64,000 bases of DNA from Roseimaritima multifibrata (GTDB taxonomy: Bacteria; Planctomycetota; Planctomycetia; Pirellulales; Pirellulaceae), in assembly GCF_007741495.1 (NCBI RefSeq), contig NZ_CP036262.1, positions 496,001 through 560,000 of the forward strand, in the 5' to 3' direction. Of the stretch, positions 45,007 to 53,260 are shown one piece after another. Each line of letters opens with the position of its first letter. Position 1 is the stretch's first letter. The notes below the pieces were generated by a model. That model searched no databases and was not told the origin of the DNA. It worked only from the letters and a program-made list of their open reading frames with translations. A program made the translations under genes and the position numbers.

Positions 45007-45740
45007 ATGCTTCGTCAAACTTGGGCTTACGTCCAGCGCAAACTTCGGCCGGCTTGTCTGGAGAGCAACCGCAAAACGTATGGATCGTGATTGCCGCTTA
45101 CAATGAAGGTAGTCGTCTAGCGACTACATTGAAATCGCTCGCGAATTGCGGCTCGGTGGTGGTTGTGGATGATGGCTCACGCGACGACACCTTCGAAGTG
45201 GCCTGCTCGTTTCCCGTTTGGGTTCTGCAACATCCACTTAATTGCGGACAGGGAGCGGCCCTGCAAACCGGTATCGATTTTGCCTTGTCTCAGGGGGCCG
45301 ATGCGGTGATCACGTTCGACGCCGATGGGCAGCATGACCCGGCCGAACTTTCTCAGATGCTGCAACCGGTTGTCAGCGGGCAAGTCGATGTGGCCCTCGG
45401 TTCACGCTTTTTGGGCTCGACGCAAAACATGCCCTGGTCGCGGCGAATCCTGCTCATGCTGGCCATCTGGTTCACGCGGCTGACTAATGGTTTAGCACTG
45501 ACCGATACGCATAACGGGTTTCGAGCCTTGTCACGTTCGGCCGCACAGCAAATCCGGATTCGCCAACCGCGAATGGCGCATGCCTCGGAGATCCTGGACC
45601 AAATTGCCAAACATCGTTTGCGATACGTCGAAATTCCGGTGACGGTTCGCTATCACGCGGACACTTTGGCCAAGGGGCAAAGTTCCTGGGATGCGTTTCG
45701 GATCACCGGGCACCTGTTGGCGGGGAGGTTCTGGCAATGA
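45003..45740 (+). CDS. GT2 glycosyltransferase, dolichyl/polyprenyl-phosphate mannose synthase-like
   Basis: 245 residues with one GT-A domain: WIVIAAYNEGSRLATTLKSL, VVVDDGSRDDTFEVA, NCGQGAALQTGIDFAL, AVITFDADGQHDPAELSQML (DxD), ALGSRFLGS and THNGFRALSRSAAQQIRI. It resembles enzymes that make polyprenyl-phosphate sugars, the donors used by GT-C proteins such as its upstream neighbour. No membrane helices, so it acts at the inner face. Four-base overlaps on both sides place it in one operon with the TPR protein and DUF2304. Confidence 0.87.
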   Translation: MNASSNLGLRPAQTSAGLSGEQPQNVWIVIAAYNEGSRLATTLKSLANCGSVVVVDDGSRDDTFEVACSFPVWVLQHPLNCGQGAALQTGIDFALSQGADAVITFDADGQHDPAELSQMLQPVVSGQVDVALGSRFLGSTQNMPWSRRILLMLAIWFTRLTNGLALTDTHNGFRALSRSAAQQIRIRQPRMAHASEILDQIAKHRLRYVEIPVTVRYHADTLAKGQSSWDAFRITGHLLAGRFWQ

Positions 45741-46126
45741 ATCCATTTCAATGGATCACGATATCAGGGCTGGGGTTGTTGGCCTTGCTGGAGGTTCGTG
45801 CCTTTTTGAAGAACCGCCAGCCAATCCACGTGTTTCGGGAATTTGTCTGGCTGGCTGCGGTCCTGATGATTTTGTTTCCGGGGCTGACCACGCGGATGGC
45901 GGATTGGCTGGGCATTGGCCGCGGCACCGACTTGGTATTTTATGCCTTCATGCTATTGGCCACCGGAGCGTTCTTTCATTTCTACGGGCGCATTTATGTG
46001 ATGCGTCGCGACATCGTCGAACTGGCGCGGCGAGAAGCCCTCCATACGGCCACGCCGGGCGAGGGTCTGCAGCGTCCCGCACATCCCGCGACGATCGCTT
46101 CCCGCAATGAAGGAGGCGAACGATGA
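45737..46126 (+). CDS. DUF2304 small membrane protein
   Basis: 129 residues with three helices (WITISGLGLLALLEVRAFL, REFVWLAAVLMILFPG, DLVFYAFMLLATGAFFHFYGRIYVMRRDIVELARREAL). The ending matches DUF2304, a family almost always encoded beside a GT2 glycosyltransferase, probably as its membrane partner or flippase-like subunit. It overlaps both neighbours by four bases (ATGA). Confidence 0.87.
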   Translation: MNPFQWITISGLGLLALLEVRAFLKNRQPIHVFREFVWLAAVLMILFPGLTTRMADWLGIGRGTDLVFYAFMLLATGAFFHFYGRIYVMRRDIVELARREALHTATPGEGLQRPAHPATIASRNEGGER

Positions 46127-47325
46127 GCATCGCAGCAAATGATTCACCGACCATCGCCCTGGTAATCCCGGGCCGCAACTGTGCCGCCACGCTCGACCGC
46201 TGCCTGCAATCCGTCGTCCCCCTACTATCCCGTAGTGGACGAGGCGACGAGTCCCCCACGGACCACAACGGACGATACGACGAGTCCAGCGCAACCGGAC
46301 TGGTTGCCTCCTCCGCGACGCCCAATAACCATCGCGCCGGACTCGTCGCCTCGTCCACTACGGCCTCGCCGCCTGCAGCCCGCCTGCAAGAGATCATCTT
46401 CGTCGACGACGGATCGACCGACGCGACCGCCGAGATCGCGGCGCGGTATCCCGTGCGAGTGATCGCAGGCACGGGCCAAGGCCCCGGCGCAGCCCGCAAT
46501 CTGGGCTGGCAAGCGACCGACGCGGATTTGGTGTGGTTCATCGACAGCGACTGCGTAGCTGAGTCCGACGCCTTGGCAAAACTGCTCCCGCACATGAGCG
46601 ATCCCGAAGTCGCCGGAGTCGGAGGCAGTTACGCGAACCTCTATCCGGACTCGCTGGTCGCCACGCTGATCCACGAAGAGATCGTCGCCCGGCATCGTCG
46701 GATGCCGTTAAGGGTTAATTTCCTTGGAGGATTCAATGTTTTGTATCGCCGAACCGCATTGAAAACTTTAAATGGCTATGACGAGTTGGTTACCAATGGC
46801 CCGGGAGCCGCTGGTGCCGAAGATTGCGACTTGTCGTTTCGCGCCGTCGATAGCGGTATGCGCCTTCATTTTGAATTGAAGTCACGAGTCGGGCACTATC
46901 ATCCAACGAGCCTTTGGGGGTATCTACGAACTCAATTTCGACACGGACGTTTCCGCGCGAGCCTTTTCCGGAGACATCGCAACAAGATTTCCGGTGATTC
47001 GTATGCTGGATTAATCGACTACGTGCAGCCTCCGGTGGCTTTGGCTTCACTGGCAGTTATCCCGCTGATGGCGTTTGGTCTTTTGGGAGGGATTGCGTTT
47101 GGGCTACTGATCGGTCTGCTGTTGATCGTGCAATTGCCTATGGCCGCGGCAATTGCAAAGACTTCGTGTCGACTGGCTCTTATATTCGTCCCATTTGGAT
47201 TCATGAGAGCCTACGCCCGTGGGCTCGGTTTGACACAGGGCATACTGCTCATAACGCGTTCCGACCAACAGGATTGTACTCCAGCTACTGAATCAAAATC
47301 GAACCAACACGGGGTAGCCGGCTAG
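46123..47325 (+). CDS. GT2 glycosyltransferase with an in-frame repeat insertion
   Basis: 400 residues. The GT-A domain starts TIALVIPGRNCAATLDRCLQSV, then ~50 unexpected residues rich in Ser/Gly/Asp/Ala, then resumes at LQEIIFVDDGSTDATAEIAARYP, GPGAARNLGWQATDADLVWFIDSDC, GFNVLYRRTALKTLNGYDE and EDCDLSFRA. Two to three C-terminal helices follow (SLAVIPLMAFGLLGGIAFGLLIGLLL). The insertion corresponds to a repeat element at 46230-46363. It falls between the first helix and the strand before DDGS, a surface loop, so activity may survive. Base composition drops from ~46,700 onward. The stop shares one base with the next start (TAGTG). Confidence 0.85.
   Translation: MSIAANDSPTIALVIPGRNCAATLDRCLQSVVPLLSRSGRGDESPTDHNGRYDESSATGLVASSATPNNHRAGLVASSTTASPPAARLQEIIFVDDGSTDATAEIAARYPVRVIAGTGQGPGAARNLGWQATDADLVWFIDSDCVAESDALAKLLPHMSDPEVAGVGGSYANLYPDSLVATLIHEEIVARHRRMPLRVNFLGGFNVLYRRTALKTLNGYDELVTNGPGAAGAEDCDLSFRAVDSGMRLHFELKSRVGHYHPTSLWGYLRTQFRHGRFRASLFRRHRNKISGDSYAGLIDYVQPPVALASLAVIPLMAFGLLGGIAFGLLIGLLLIVQLPMAAAIAKTSCRLALIFVPFGFMRAYARGLGLTQGILLITRSDQQDCTPATESKSNQHGVAG
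46230..46363. repeat. Family D inverted-repeat element inside the GT2 coding sequence
   Basis: CCGTAGTGGACGAGGCGACG... (46230-46254) and its exact 25-base reverse complement (46339-46363) bound 134 bases. Inner parts repeat pieces of the same words (GACGAGTCC, CGGACTGGTTGCCTCC). The structure is like paired REP elements. It is translated in frame without stop codons. Confidence 0.9.
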
Positions 47326-48683
47326 TGAGTATCAGGAATTCCATGTGTTCGAAAAGCCGCATCAACGTCTTGGTATGTCCGTTTGGAGATCTCAATTTGT
47401 TGTTGTTTCTGTTTCAGGAGCTGGAGGCAAAATTCCCGGGAAAGTACTCGCCGACGTTTCTTTCTTTTACTGAATATGATCGTCTTGTCTATCGGAGCTT
47501 CGAGTACGAACACATCCATATTTCGCCCGCAACGCGCGCAGGCTGGTTTACGGAAAGCGATCTGGATGAGGTGTGCCGCTTCACCATTGGTCTTTCACGC
47601 TACCATGGAACGGCGACACCTGACGACTATTTTCATTCTGTCGCCAACCACTATGGTTATCAAATCAGCAAAGTGCTGTGCTCGAAAGAGTACGATCACG
47701 TCGTCCTGTTCAACGGCAGAATGAACTTGTTCATTGCCTGTCTCGATAAAGTCGCCGAGAACGAAAAGCTACCTCGACTCATTTTCGAACAGGGACTGTT
47801 TCGCCCGCGATGGATCACGCTGGACGGCCAAGGGGTGAATGCCAGAAACTCAATCCATTCAATTGAGCAGCTTCTTTCGGATGAACCATTCGATTATCAA
47901 CGGCGCGAGCTTTTCAAGGATATCTCGCTGCTGTTTCCTTTTGAACGGAAGCGGATTCCGGATTTCAAGCGGCGAGTCTCGAAGCCTGGGTTATTCCGCG
48001 CCTATATTTCTTCGAAAACACAATCGCGACGGAATCTGTTTCTGCGCACTGCCGAAAACAAAGATTTCTTCGATTCGACGGTGTTTCCGCGCAAGGTGAA
48101 ACAGACACGGCAACCCGAAATAAAACTCAGCGAGCTTTGCGAGGATAGGAACCACCATTTTATCTTCTGTCCATTCCAAGTCGAAACCGACACACAGATC
48201 ATTCTGCACTCACCGTGGATATCAAGGATGTCGGAATTTGCCGACATCATGTGCGATGTCGCGGATCGCCTTTACGCTGGCGGAGTTCCGATTCGCGTCT
48301 TATTCAAGCGTCATCCCATGTCAGCTACGCAGGTTCCAATATCTCACCCTCGTGCAGATCTGATCGAGGATGTCCCCGTGGATGACATTCTACGGCGACT
48401 CAAGCCTTTGGTCGTCACGATCAATTCCACTGCGGGGATCGAGGCGATCGATGCTGGACTGCCGGTGGTCACCTTGGGTGAGACATTCTTCAATCTGCCG
48501 GAAGTGATACTTGGGACATGCCGTGATATCGATGCATTGACAAACCTGTTGTCCAAATTTTTTCTTGGTAAAGCGAAATATTCTGCTTTCGCCGGCAGAC
48601 AGCTTATGGACGCAATGCGTGATAAATATCAAGTATTGGCGTATTCCGATTTGCCTGCTTGCTTCGAGGAGAAAGGCTCTTGA
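47325..48683 (+). CDS. Capsule polysaccharide biosynthesis protein (KpsC/KpsS-like)
   Basis: 452 residues from a GTG at 47325 that shares one base with the previous stop; ATG at 47343 is an alternative. The N-terminal half has a Rossmann-like region (HVVLFNGRMNLFIACLDKVAENEKLPRLIFEQGLF) and the C-terminal half reads FCPFQVETDTQIILHSPWI, VLFKRHPM, INSTAGIEAIDAGLPVVTLGETFF, the hallmark of capsule synthesis proteins that add Kdo linkers in KpsC/KpsS systems. It lacks membrane helices. A KpsF-like isomerase nearby supports a Kdo-type link. Lower GC than the Tad genes. Confidence 0.75.
   Translation: MSIRNSMCSKSRINVLVCPFGDLNLLLFLFQELEAKFPGKYSPTFLSFTEYDRLVYRSFEYEHIHISPATRAGWFTESDLDEVCRFTIGLSRYHGTATPDDYFHSVANHYGYQISKVLCSKEYDHVVLFNGRMNLFIACLDKVAENEKLPRLIFEQGLFRPRWITLDGQGVNARNSIHSIEQLLSDEPFDYQRRELFKDISLLFPFERKRIPDFKRRVSKPGLFRAYISSKTQSRRNLFLRTAENKDFFDSTVFPRKVKQTRQPEIKLSELCEDRNHHFIFCPFQVETDTQIILHSPWISRMSEFADIMCDVADRLYAGGVPIRVLFKRHPMSATQVPISHPRADLIEDVPVDDILRRLKPLVVTINSTAGIEAIDAGLPVVTLGETFFNLPEVILGTCRDIDALTNLLSKFFLGKAKYSAFAGRQLMDAMRDKYQVLAYSDLPACFEEKGS
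48666..48676 (+). promoter_or_regulatory. Strong ribosome-binding site that selects a TTG start
   Basis: GAGGAGAAAGG ends three bases before TTG at 48680, and its GAGGAG core is eight bases away. The TTG overlaps the previous stop (TTGA). No ATG is available until 48719, so TTG 48680 is the likely start. Confidence 0.7.
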
Positions 48684-49609
48684 TCGCGAAGAGACATTGC
48701 ACGATAGCAGTCGAGAAGATGGCCAGCCCTTACGCCCGTATTGGGCTTGATTGCGTTGCTGACTGTTTGGCCATGGACGGATACCGCGTGATTCGGTGGC
48801 AAGGACCCTACGCGAGAAGGTTCAAGTTTGTTGCATCGGCGATCCCGGATTGCGACGCTGCGGTCATTTGGAATGGGTTGAAACCACGCTATCAAAGTCC
48901 AGTGAAGACCCTTAAGCGTAAAAAGATCCCGTTTCTCGTAATGGAAGTTGGGTGGTATCCGCAAGCGGGGACCTATCAAATCGATAGCGACGGCATCAAT
49001 GTTGGCGCAAGCTGGGTGCAGACGCTACTCAGGCAAAAAAGTTCAATGAGTTCACCCGTCACATTGAATCAAAACGGAATGGATCTGCTGGTGATCATGC
49101 AGAATGATGCCGATTCGCAAATCACGCATTTCTCACCATATTTTGACCGGATGTCTGAGTTTTTGAGGTTTTTAATTGGGGCTTCATATTTGCCGTTGCG
49201 TATAAGGTTTCATCCGCGACATCCTCCAGGGATCCGCCTCAAGAAGTTGATTCGTCGGCACTGTGACAAACTCACTGTCGATCGCTCCCCAAGTTTGTCG
49301 TCAGCACTTGATCAAGCCCTTGCCGTAGCCTCGGTGAATTCATCTTCGGGGGTTGAGGCGATGGATCGTCAACTGCCGGTTCTCTGTTTCGGCGAATCGA
49401 TCTATGGCGTGACGGGCGCAGTTTACCGGCTCAATCGCGATCCTGAGAAAACGAGACACGTTACGCAGGAATTGTCCCAGGGACGGTGTGACCTCGATTC
49501 TGCATTGATTCAGTTGGTCGTGTCGACGATTAAGTCACATCAGTTGCCAGTGGAACAAATTCCCAAACAGATTAAACCTATGATTAAATCCCTCGTTTCA
49601 GGCAGTTAA
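48680..49609 (+). CDS. Second capsule-synthesis-like protein
   Basis: 309 residues from TTG at 48680, favoured by the GAGGAG ribosome site; ATG 48719 is an alternative. The end of the protein shows LRIRFHPRHPPG and AVASVNSSSGVEAMDRQLPVLCFGES, the same phosphosugar-binding pattern as in its neighbour (INSTAGIEAIDAGLPVV). The N-terminal part (IGLDCVADCLAMDGYRVIRWQGPYARRF, AAVIWNGLKPRY) forms the other half. It is thus a shorter, diverged member of the capsule synthesis family. Four-base overlap with the previous gene. Confidence 0.7.
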   Translation: MIAKRHCTIAVEKMASPYARIGLDCVADCLAMDGYRVIRWQGPYARRFKFVASAIPDCDAAVIWNGLKPRYQSPVKTLKRKKIPFLVMEVGWYPQAGTYQIDSDGINVGASWVQTLLRQKSSMSSPVTLNQNGMDLLVIMQNDADSQITHFSPYFDRMSEFLRFLIGASYLPLRIRFHPRHPPGIRLKKLIRRHCDKLTVDRSPSLSSALDQALAVASVNSSSGVEAMDRQLPVLCFGESIYGVTGAVYRLNRDPEKTRHVTQELSQGRCDLDSALIQLVVSTIKSHQLPVEQIPKQIKPMIKSLVSGS

Positions 49610-49630
49610 CAATTGCAAGGCTTAACGTCA

Positions 49631-50302
49631 ATGCGTCTCAGACAGAAATCAGAACGGCTTGTGGTCAGCCTGTTTCGCGCCATGGGCTACAGTATTCGAA
49701 AGATTCCTAAGTTGCCAGAGCGAGTGCGTGGCTACGAAGGAGCAGACTATGCCGACGCACGCGTAAATGTAGGCTGCGGTGAACGCGTTGAAGGTAGCTA
49801 TATCGGATGCGACGTTCGCGATCTTCCTCATGTAGAGATCGTGTGCGACGCTTGGAACCTTTCTCAACATGCCGCTAACCTTGCCGAAGTCTACACGCGG
49901 CATATGGTCGAGCACCTTACGATTTGGGAAGTCGAGCTCGCCTTAAAAGATTGGTTTCGGGCTCTTAAGCCGGGCGGGCAAGTTCACATCATCGTTCCAG
50001 ACCTGCGGTTTCATATGGAACAGTACATGCGGGCGACGTGGACCGATCTGAACTGGGGTATGTTGACATCTGATGCACGCCAAGGATTTGCGGGGCTGTT
50101 TGGGTGGCAACGGGAAACAGAATTTGACCCGGACGTGGAAGAATCGCTTCCCCTCTACTGGGACGTGCATAAGAGCGGATTCGATATTTATTCTCTGACT
50201 TTCTTCCTGCAACGCGCAGGTTTTGTCGGAATTGAATGCGTCGTTGAAGATGAATGTCATCTGCACGGTCGCGCGAGAAAACCAGCCAAAAACCTTTCAT
50301 AA
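49631..50302 (+). CDS. Class I SAM-dependent methyltransferase
   Basis: 223 residues from the ATG at 49631; a TTG at 49613 is possible. The SAM site is RVNVGCGERVEGSYIGCDVRD, followed by YTRHMVEHLTIWEVELALKDWFRALKPGGQVHIIVPDL, the usual motif for methyltransferases of surface glycan clusters. The acceptor is unknown, probably a sugar in the capsule or pilus glycan. It lies in the low-GC part of the cassette. The next gene begins 26 bases after this stop. Confidence 0.8.
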   Translation: MRLRQKSERLVVSLFRAMGYSIRKIPKLPERVRGYEGADYADARVNVGCGERVEGSYIGCDVRDLPHVEIVCDAWNLSQHAANLAEVYTRHMVEHLTIWEVELALKDWFRALKPGGQVHIIVPDLRFHMEQYMRATWTDLNWGMLTSDARQGFAGLFGWQRETEFDPDVEESLPLYWDVHKSGFDIYSLTFFLQRAGFVGIECVVEDECHLHGRARKPAKNLS

Positions 50303-50328
50303 ACCTATGCAGCGGATACCTCAATACG

Positions 50329-50985
50329 ATGTATTTCGATTACAACCAAGCGTTGTTTCACCCCGATCGCGACGAGATCGTCGTCAAGCGATGCGGGGGA
50401 AAACGAGTCTTGCACATTGGCGCCTGTGACAGCCCACATGCTCAGGAAAAACTCAACTCGGGCATGTTGTTACACACAAAAATCACGGAAGTTGCAGGTG
50501 AATGCTTGGGTATCGATATCGATCAAGAATCGATCGATTTGCTCAGGAAAAGGGGCATCGACAATATCGAATTGCGCAACCTGCACGACCTTGATCATTC
50601 CAGTTTTGATGCTGATGTGATCGTTTTCGGCGAAACAATTGAACATCTCGAGAATCCTGGAGAATGTCTCGCCAGTCTTCATCGCTATATGGGCGAATCT
50701 GCTCAGCTAATCGTTTCCACGCCGAATTGTTTTGGTCTTTGGCTATTCACGCAGTCGCTTCGGAATTTTGAGAAGCTTCACGACGATCACCAAATAGGAT
50801 TTACGCTAGGCCTGCTTTCTCAGCATTTGAATCGTTTTGGCTTTAAGATCGATCAGTTCTATTTTACCTTTCTTCCAAGAGCGAAGTCTAAATGGTGGCG
50901 GAATTGTTGGCGTGGGATAGCAAAAGTTCGTCCGGGAGTTGCTGAAACACTGTGCGTGGTCTGTTCCAAGAATCAAAGAACGTAA
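50329..50985 (+). CDS. SAM-dependent methyltransferase (type 23/11-like)
   Basis: 218 residues from the ATG at 50329; the frame extends into the previous gene but without conserved residues. It has GGKRVLHIGACDSPHAQ (SAM loop), CLGIDIDQESIDLLRKRGI, FDADVIVFGETIEHLENPGECLASLHRYM and LIVSTPNCFGLWLF, the class I order of motifs. The acceptor is unknown; a sugar methyl group is likely given the neighbours. It is the last plus-strand gene of the cassette and converges on the isomerase gene. Confidence 0.8.
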   Translation: MYFDYNQALFHPDRDEIVVKRCGGKRVLHIGACDSPHAQEKLNSGMLLHTKITEVAGECLGIDIDQESIDLLRKRGIDNIELRNLHDLDHSSFDADVIVFGETIEHLENPGECLASLHRYMGESAQLIVSTPNCFGLWLFTQSLRNFEKLHDDHQIGFTLGLLSQHLNRFGFKIDQFYFTFLPRAKSKWWRNCWRGIAKVRPGVAETLCVVCSKNQRT

Positions 50986-51035
50986 TCCATCGACTTCACT
51001 GAAGAAAAAAAACAGGGCTTGAATTCCTGAAGGCT

Positions 51036-51995
51036 TCATGCCAAGCCTGCGCGTAATACGTGATGCATGTGGAGGATCCCGGAGTTCTTTCCTTCCTCGG
51101 TGACAACAAGGACCATGATTCGGTTTTCTTCCATCAGGTGGAGGGCTTTGGCGGCCAATTCCTGAGCCTCGATCGATTTCGGATTCGCTGTTGCTACCTG
51201 GCCGATGGTCTTGTCAGTGAGATTTACGCTCGATGCGATCAAACGTCTTAAGTCTCCATCGGTAAAGATGCTCCACTGGGAATCCTTCTCACTTCGGGAC
51301 AGGATGCATCCAAGCCCACCCGACGACATTGTTTCAATTGCTGTGGACAGAGGCGTGCTGTAGTCGATTAGAGGTACAGCGTCTTCTGTGAGCATCAAGT
51401 CTCGAACTCGCAGCAGTGACTTCCGTCCGAGTGATCCACCTGGATGAAATCCCGCAAACTGATCGGCGGTGAATCCACGTCGCTCGAGATGCGAGATGGC
51501 CAATGCATCACAAATTGCTAGCACAACCATGGTGGAGCAAGTCGGGATCAAGTTCCAACCGTCTGCTTCCCCGGTGTGTGGTACAACCAGTGCCTGATGG
51601 GTCCGCCTCGCCAACGTAGATTCGCGGCGGCTGGTAATGGATACCGTCGTGACTCCCAAGCGTTCGAAATGCGGAATCAGCGAGAGAACCTCGTCGGTCT
51701 CCCCACTGTGAGAGATGCAGAGGGCAATATCATCACTGGACACGATTCCCAGATCGCCGTGGAGTGCTTCGCTGGGATGGAGGTAAACTGCAGCTACACC
51801 CGTACTGTTGAACGTAGCGGCGACCTTTCGACCGGCGATTCCAGACTTGCCCAGGCCAACAACGATCAATCGTCCCGCGAGACCATCTAACAAATCTAAT
51901 AGTTCACCGACCTGATCAGGAATCGCATCGACCAGCCGTGAAAGGGCATCTCTTTCAGCGATCAGAACGCGCCGTATCACATCAAGATCGTTCAT
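51036..51995 (-). CDS. kpsF: Arabinose-5-phosphate isomerase (KdsD/KpsF family)
   Basis: 319 residues. Converts ribulose-5-phosphate to arabinose-5-phosphate, the first step to Kdo. SIS domain: VVGLGKSGIAGRKVAATFNSTG (~45), VYLHPSEALHGDLGIVSSDDIALCISHSGETDEVLSL, and the C-terminal part of the domain with GFHPGGSLGRKSLLRVRDLM. Two CBS domains follow (~205-319). It overlaps the flippase gene by four bases (ATGA). Its place in a cluster with capsule-synthesis proteins favours a KpsF-like role in capsule over general LPS. Confidence 0.9.
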   Translation of the reverse strand: MNDLDVIRRVLIAERDALSRLVDAIPDQVGELLDLLDGLAGRLIVVGLGKSGIAGRKVAATFNSTGVAAVYLHPSEALHGDLGIVSSDDIALCISHSGETDEVLSLIPHFERLGVTTVSITSRRESTLARRTHQALVVPHTGEADGWNLIPTCSTMVVLAICDALAISHLERRGFTADQFAGFHPGGSLGRKSLLRVRDLMLTEDAVPLIDYSTPLSTAIETMSSGGLGCILSRSEKDSQWSIFTDGDLRRLIASSVNLTDKTIGQVATANPKSIEAQELAAKALHLMEENRIMVLVVTEEGKNSGILHMHHVLRAGLA

Positions 51996-53260
51996 TCGAG
52001 TGACTCAGAGTTTGGGGGGGCGGACAATCCGACTAGGCTGAGCAATGTTATCGCCGCTGAAACGATCGTTGAAAAAGCCACCTGACTGCCGCCGGCGATA
52101 TCAATTGGAAGCGAAAGAGATACTGTGAACGCTACGACGCTCAAAATAGCAATCACGGTTAGTTGATGTTCCTTTTGCTGGGCAATTAAGTACATGTTGC
52201 CGATGATCCCACCGACGCGAACAGTCGCAGCGACCAGCATGAGTGCGATCATCCAGCGTGCATGTACGAACTCTTTCGGCAACACGTAACGAATCCCTAA
52301 TTCACTGCAAACCGCTGCCATGATCGTCAGCGTCAGCGTCACTCCAAAATAGGCTGCAAATAAGCGGCGTTTGAAGGACAGCGTTTCACCAAACCTTCCG
52401 ATCACGTGTGGATAGACTGTTCGCGTCAGGAGACCAATCAGCATTGCGTGAGCTCGAAAAACAAATGCCGCGACGGCAAACAGGCCCGCTTGAATCGGCC
52501 CAAACAGGATCCGTGTGAGCGTAACGCCAATCGCAGCTGGTGCGACGTTCAGTATCGTACCCACAGACAAAACCCTCGCCGACCTCCAGAGTTTAAGTAG
52601 AGTAGAATGGTCGATTCGTGGCCGGAAACTTCGATGCCTTCGTTTAAAGTCGGCCAGACCGATTAACGCGCAAGCCCACCACTTGGCTCCAAAGAAAACC
52701 GCTGCAATAGGAACGGTGATCCATTCGATCCACCAGCAAAAGGCAAGTGCAGATAGAGTGCACACCTCACATATGGTTGCGATGACAGCCGCCTCAACTT
52801 GCAATTGTTCTGCATCAAATAATGCCAGCGGAAATAAACATGCACCTAAATTTCCGAACGCGATTAGCCAATACGCTAGCTTCTCGTCATTCCCGATCGG
52901 AAGGAAGCACACAGTCAGAGCCGTCAGGAGGAATGCCAGAACCCCGACGCCAGCGCAAAGCAGGAAATAGGAACCAGCGATGTATTCCTTGTTCTGCGGA
53001 TTTTGAAGGCTCTCACGAATGACCACGTTTCGGAGCCCAGAGATGCCGATGGTTGCTAGAAGTTGCTGCAAGAATAACGCGCCACTCAGTTGTCCGAATT
53101 CGGAAGTCGTAAGCGCGTTCGCTAGAATGGCGAATGTAGTGGCTCCGGCAGCCTGCGAAAGGCCAGTGCAGACGACGAGTCCTGACATTGTCCTTTGGAC
53201 TTGTTTTTCACCGGGAGTCGCAGATCTCTGCAATCGACGTAGGATTCTTTGCACTTTCAT
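51992..53260 (-). CDS. Polysaccharide flippase (Wzx/MATE-like oligosaccharide exporter)
   Basis: 422 residues from the ATG at 53260 (MKVQRILRRL); the open frame reaches 53512 but the first 84 residues look non-coding. About twelve membrane helices in the pattern of polysaccharide biosynthesis proteins: VVCTGLSQAAGATTFAILANALTTSEFGQLSGALFLQQLLATIGISGLRNVVIRE, then pairs of helices, and LTRTVYPHVIGRFGETLSFKRRLFAAYF. It should flip lipid-linked glycan units across the inner membrane. It is the first gene of a two-gene minus-strand unit with the isomerase. Confidence 0.8.
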   Translation of the reverse strand: MKVQRILRRLQRSATPGEKQVQRTMSGLVVCTGLSQAAGATTFAILANALTTSEFGQLSGALFLQQLLATIGISGLRNVVIRESLQNPQNKEYIAGSYFLLCAGVGVLAFLLTALTVCFLPIGNDEKLAYWLIAFGNLGACLFPLALFDAEQLQVEAAVIATICEVCTLSALAFCWWIEWITVPIAAVFFGAKWWACALIGLADFKRRHRSFRPRIDHSTLLKLWRSARVLSVGTILNVAPAAIGVTLTRILFGPIQAGLFAVAAFVFRAHAMLIGLLTRTVYPHVIGRFGETLSFKRRLFAAYFGVTLTLTIMAAVCSELGIRYVLPKEFVHARWMIALMLVAATVRVGGIIGNMYLIAQQKEHQLTVIAILSVVAFTVSLSLPIDIAGGSQVAFSTIVSAAITLLSLVGLSAPPNSESLE

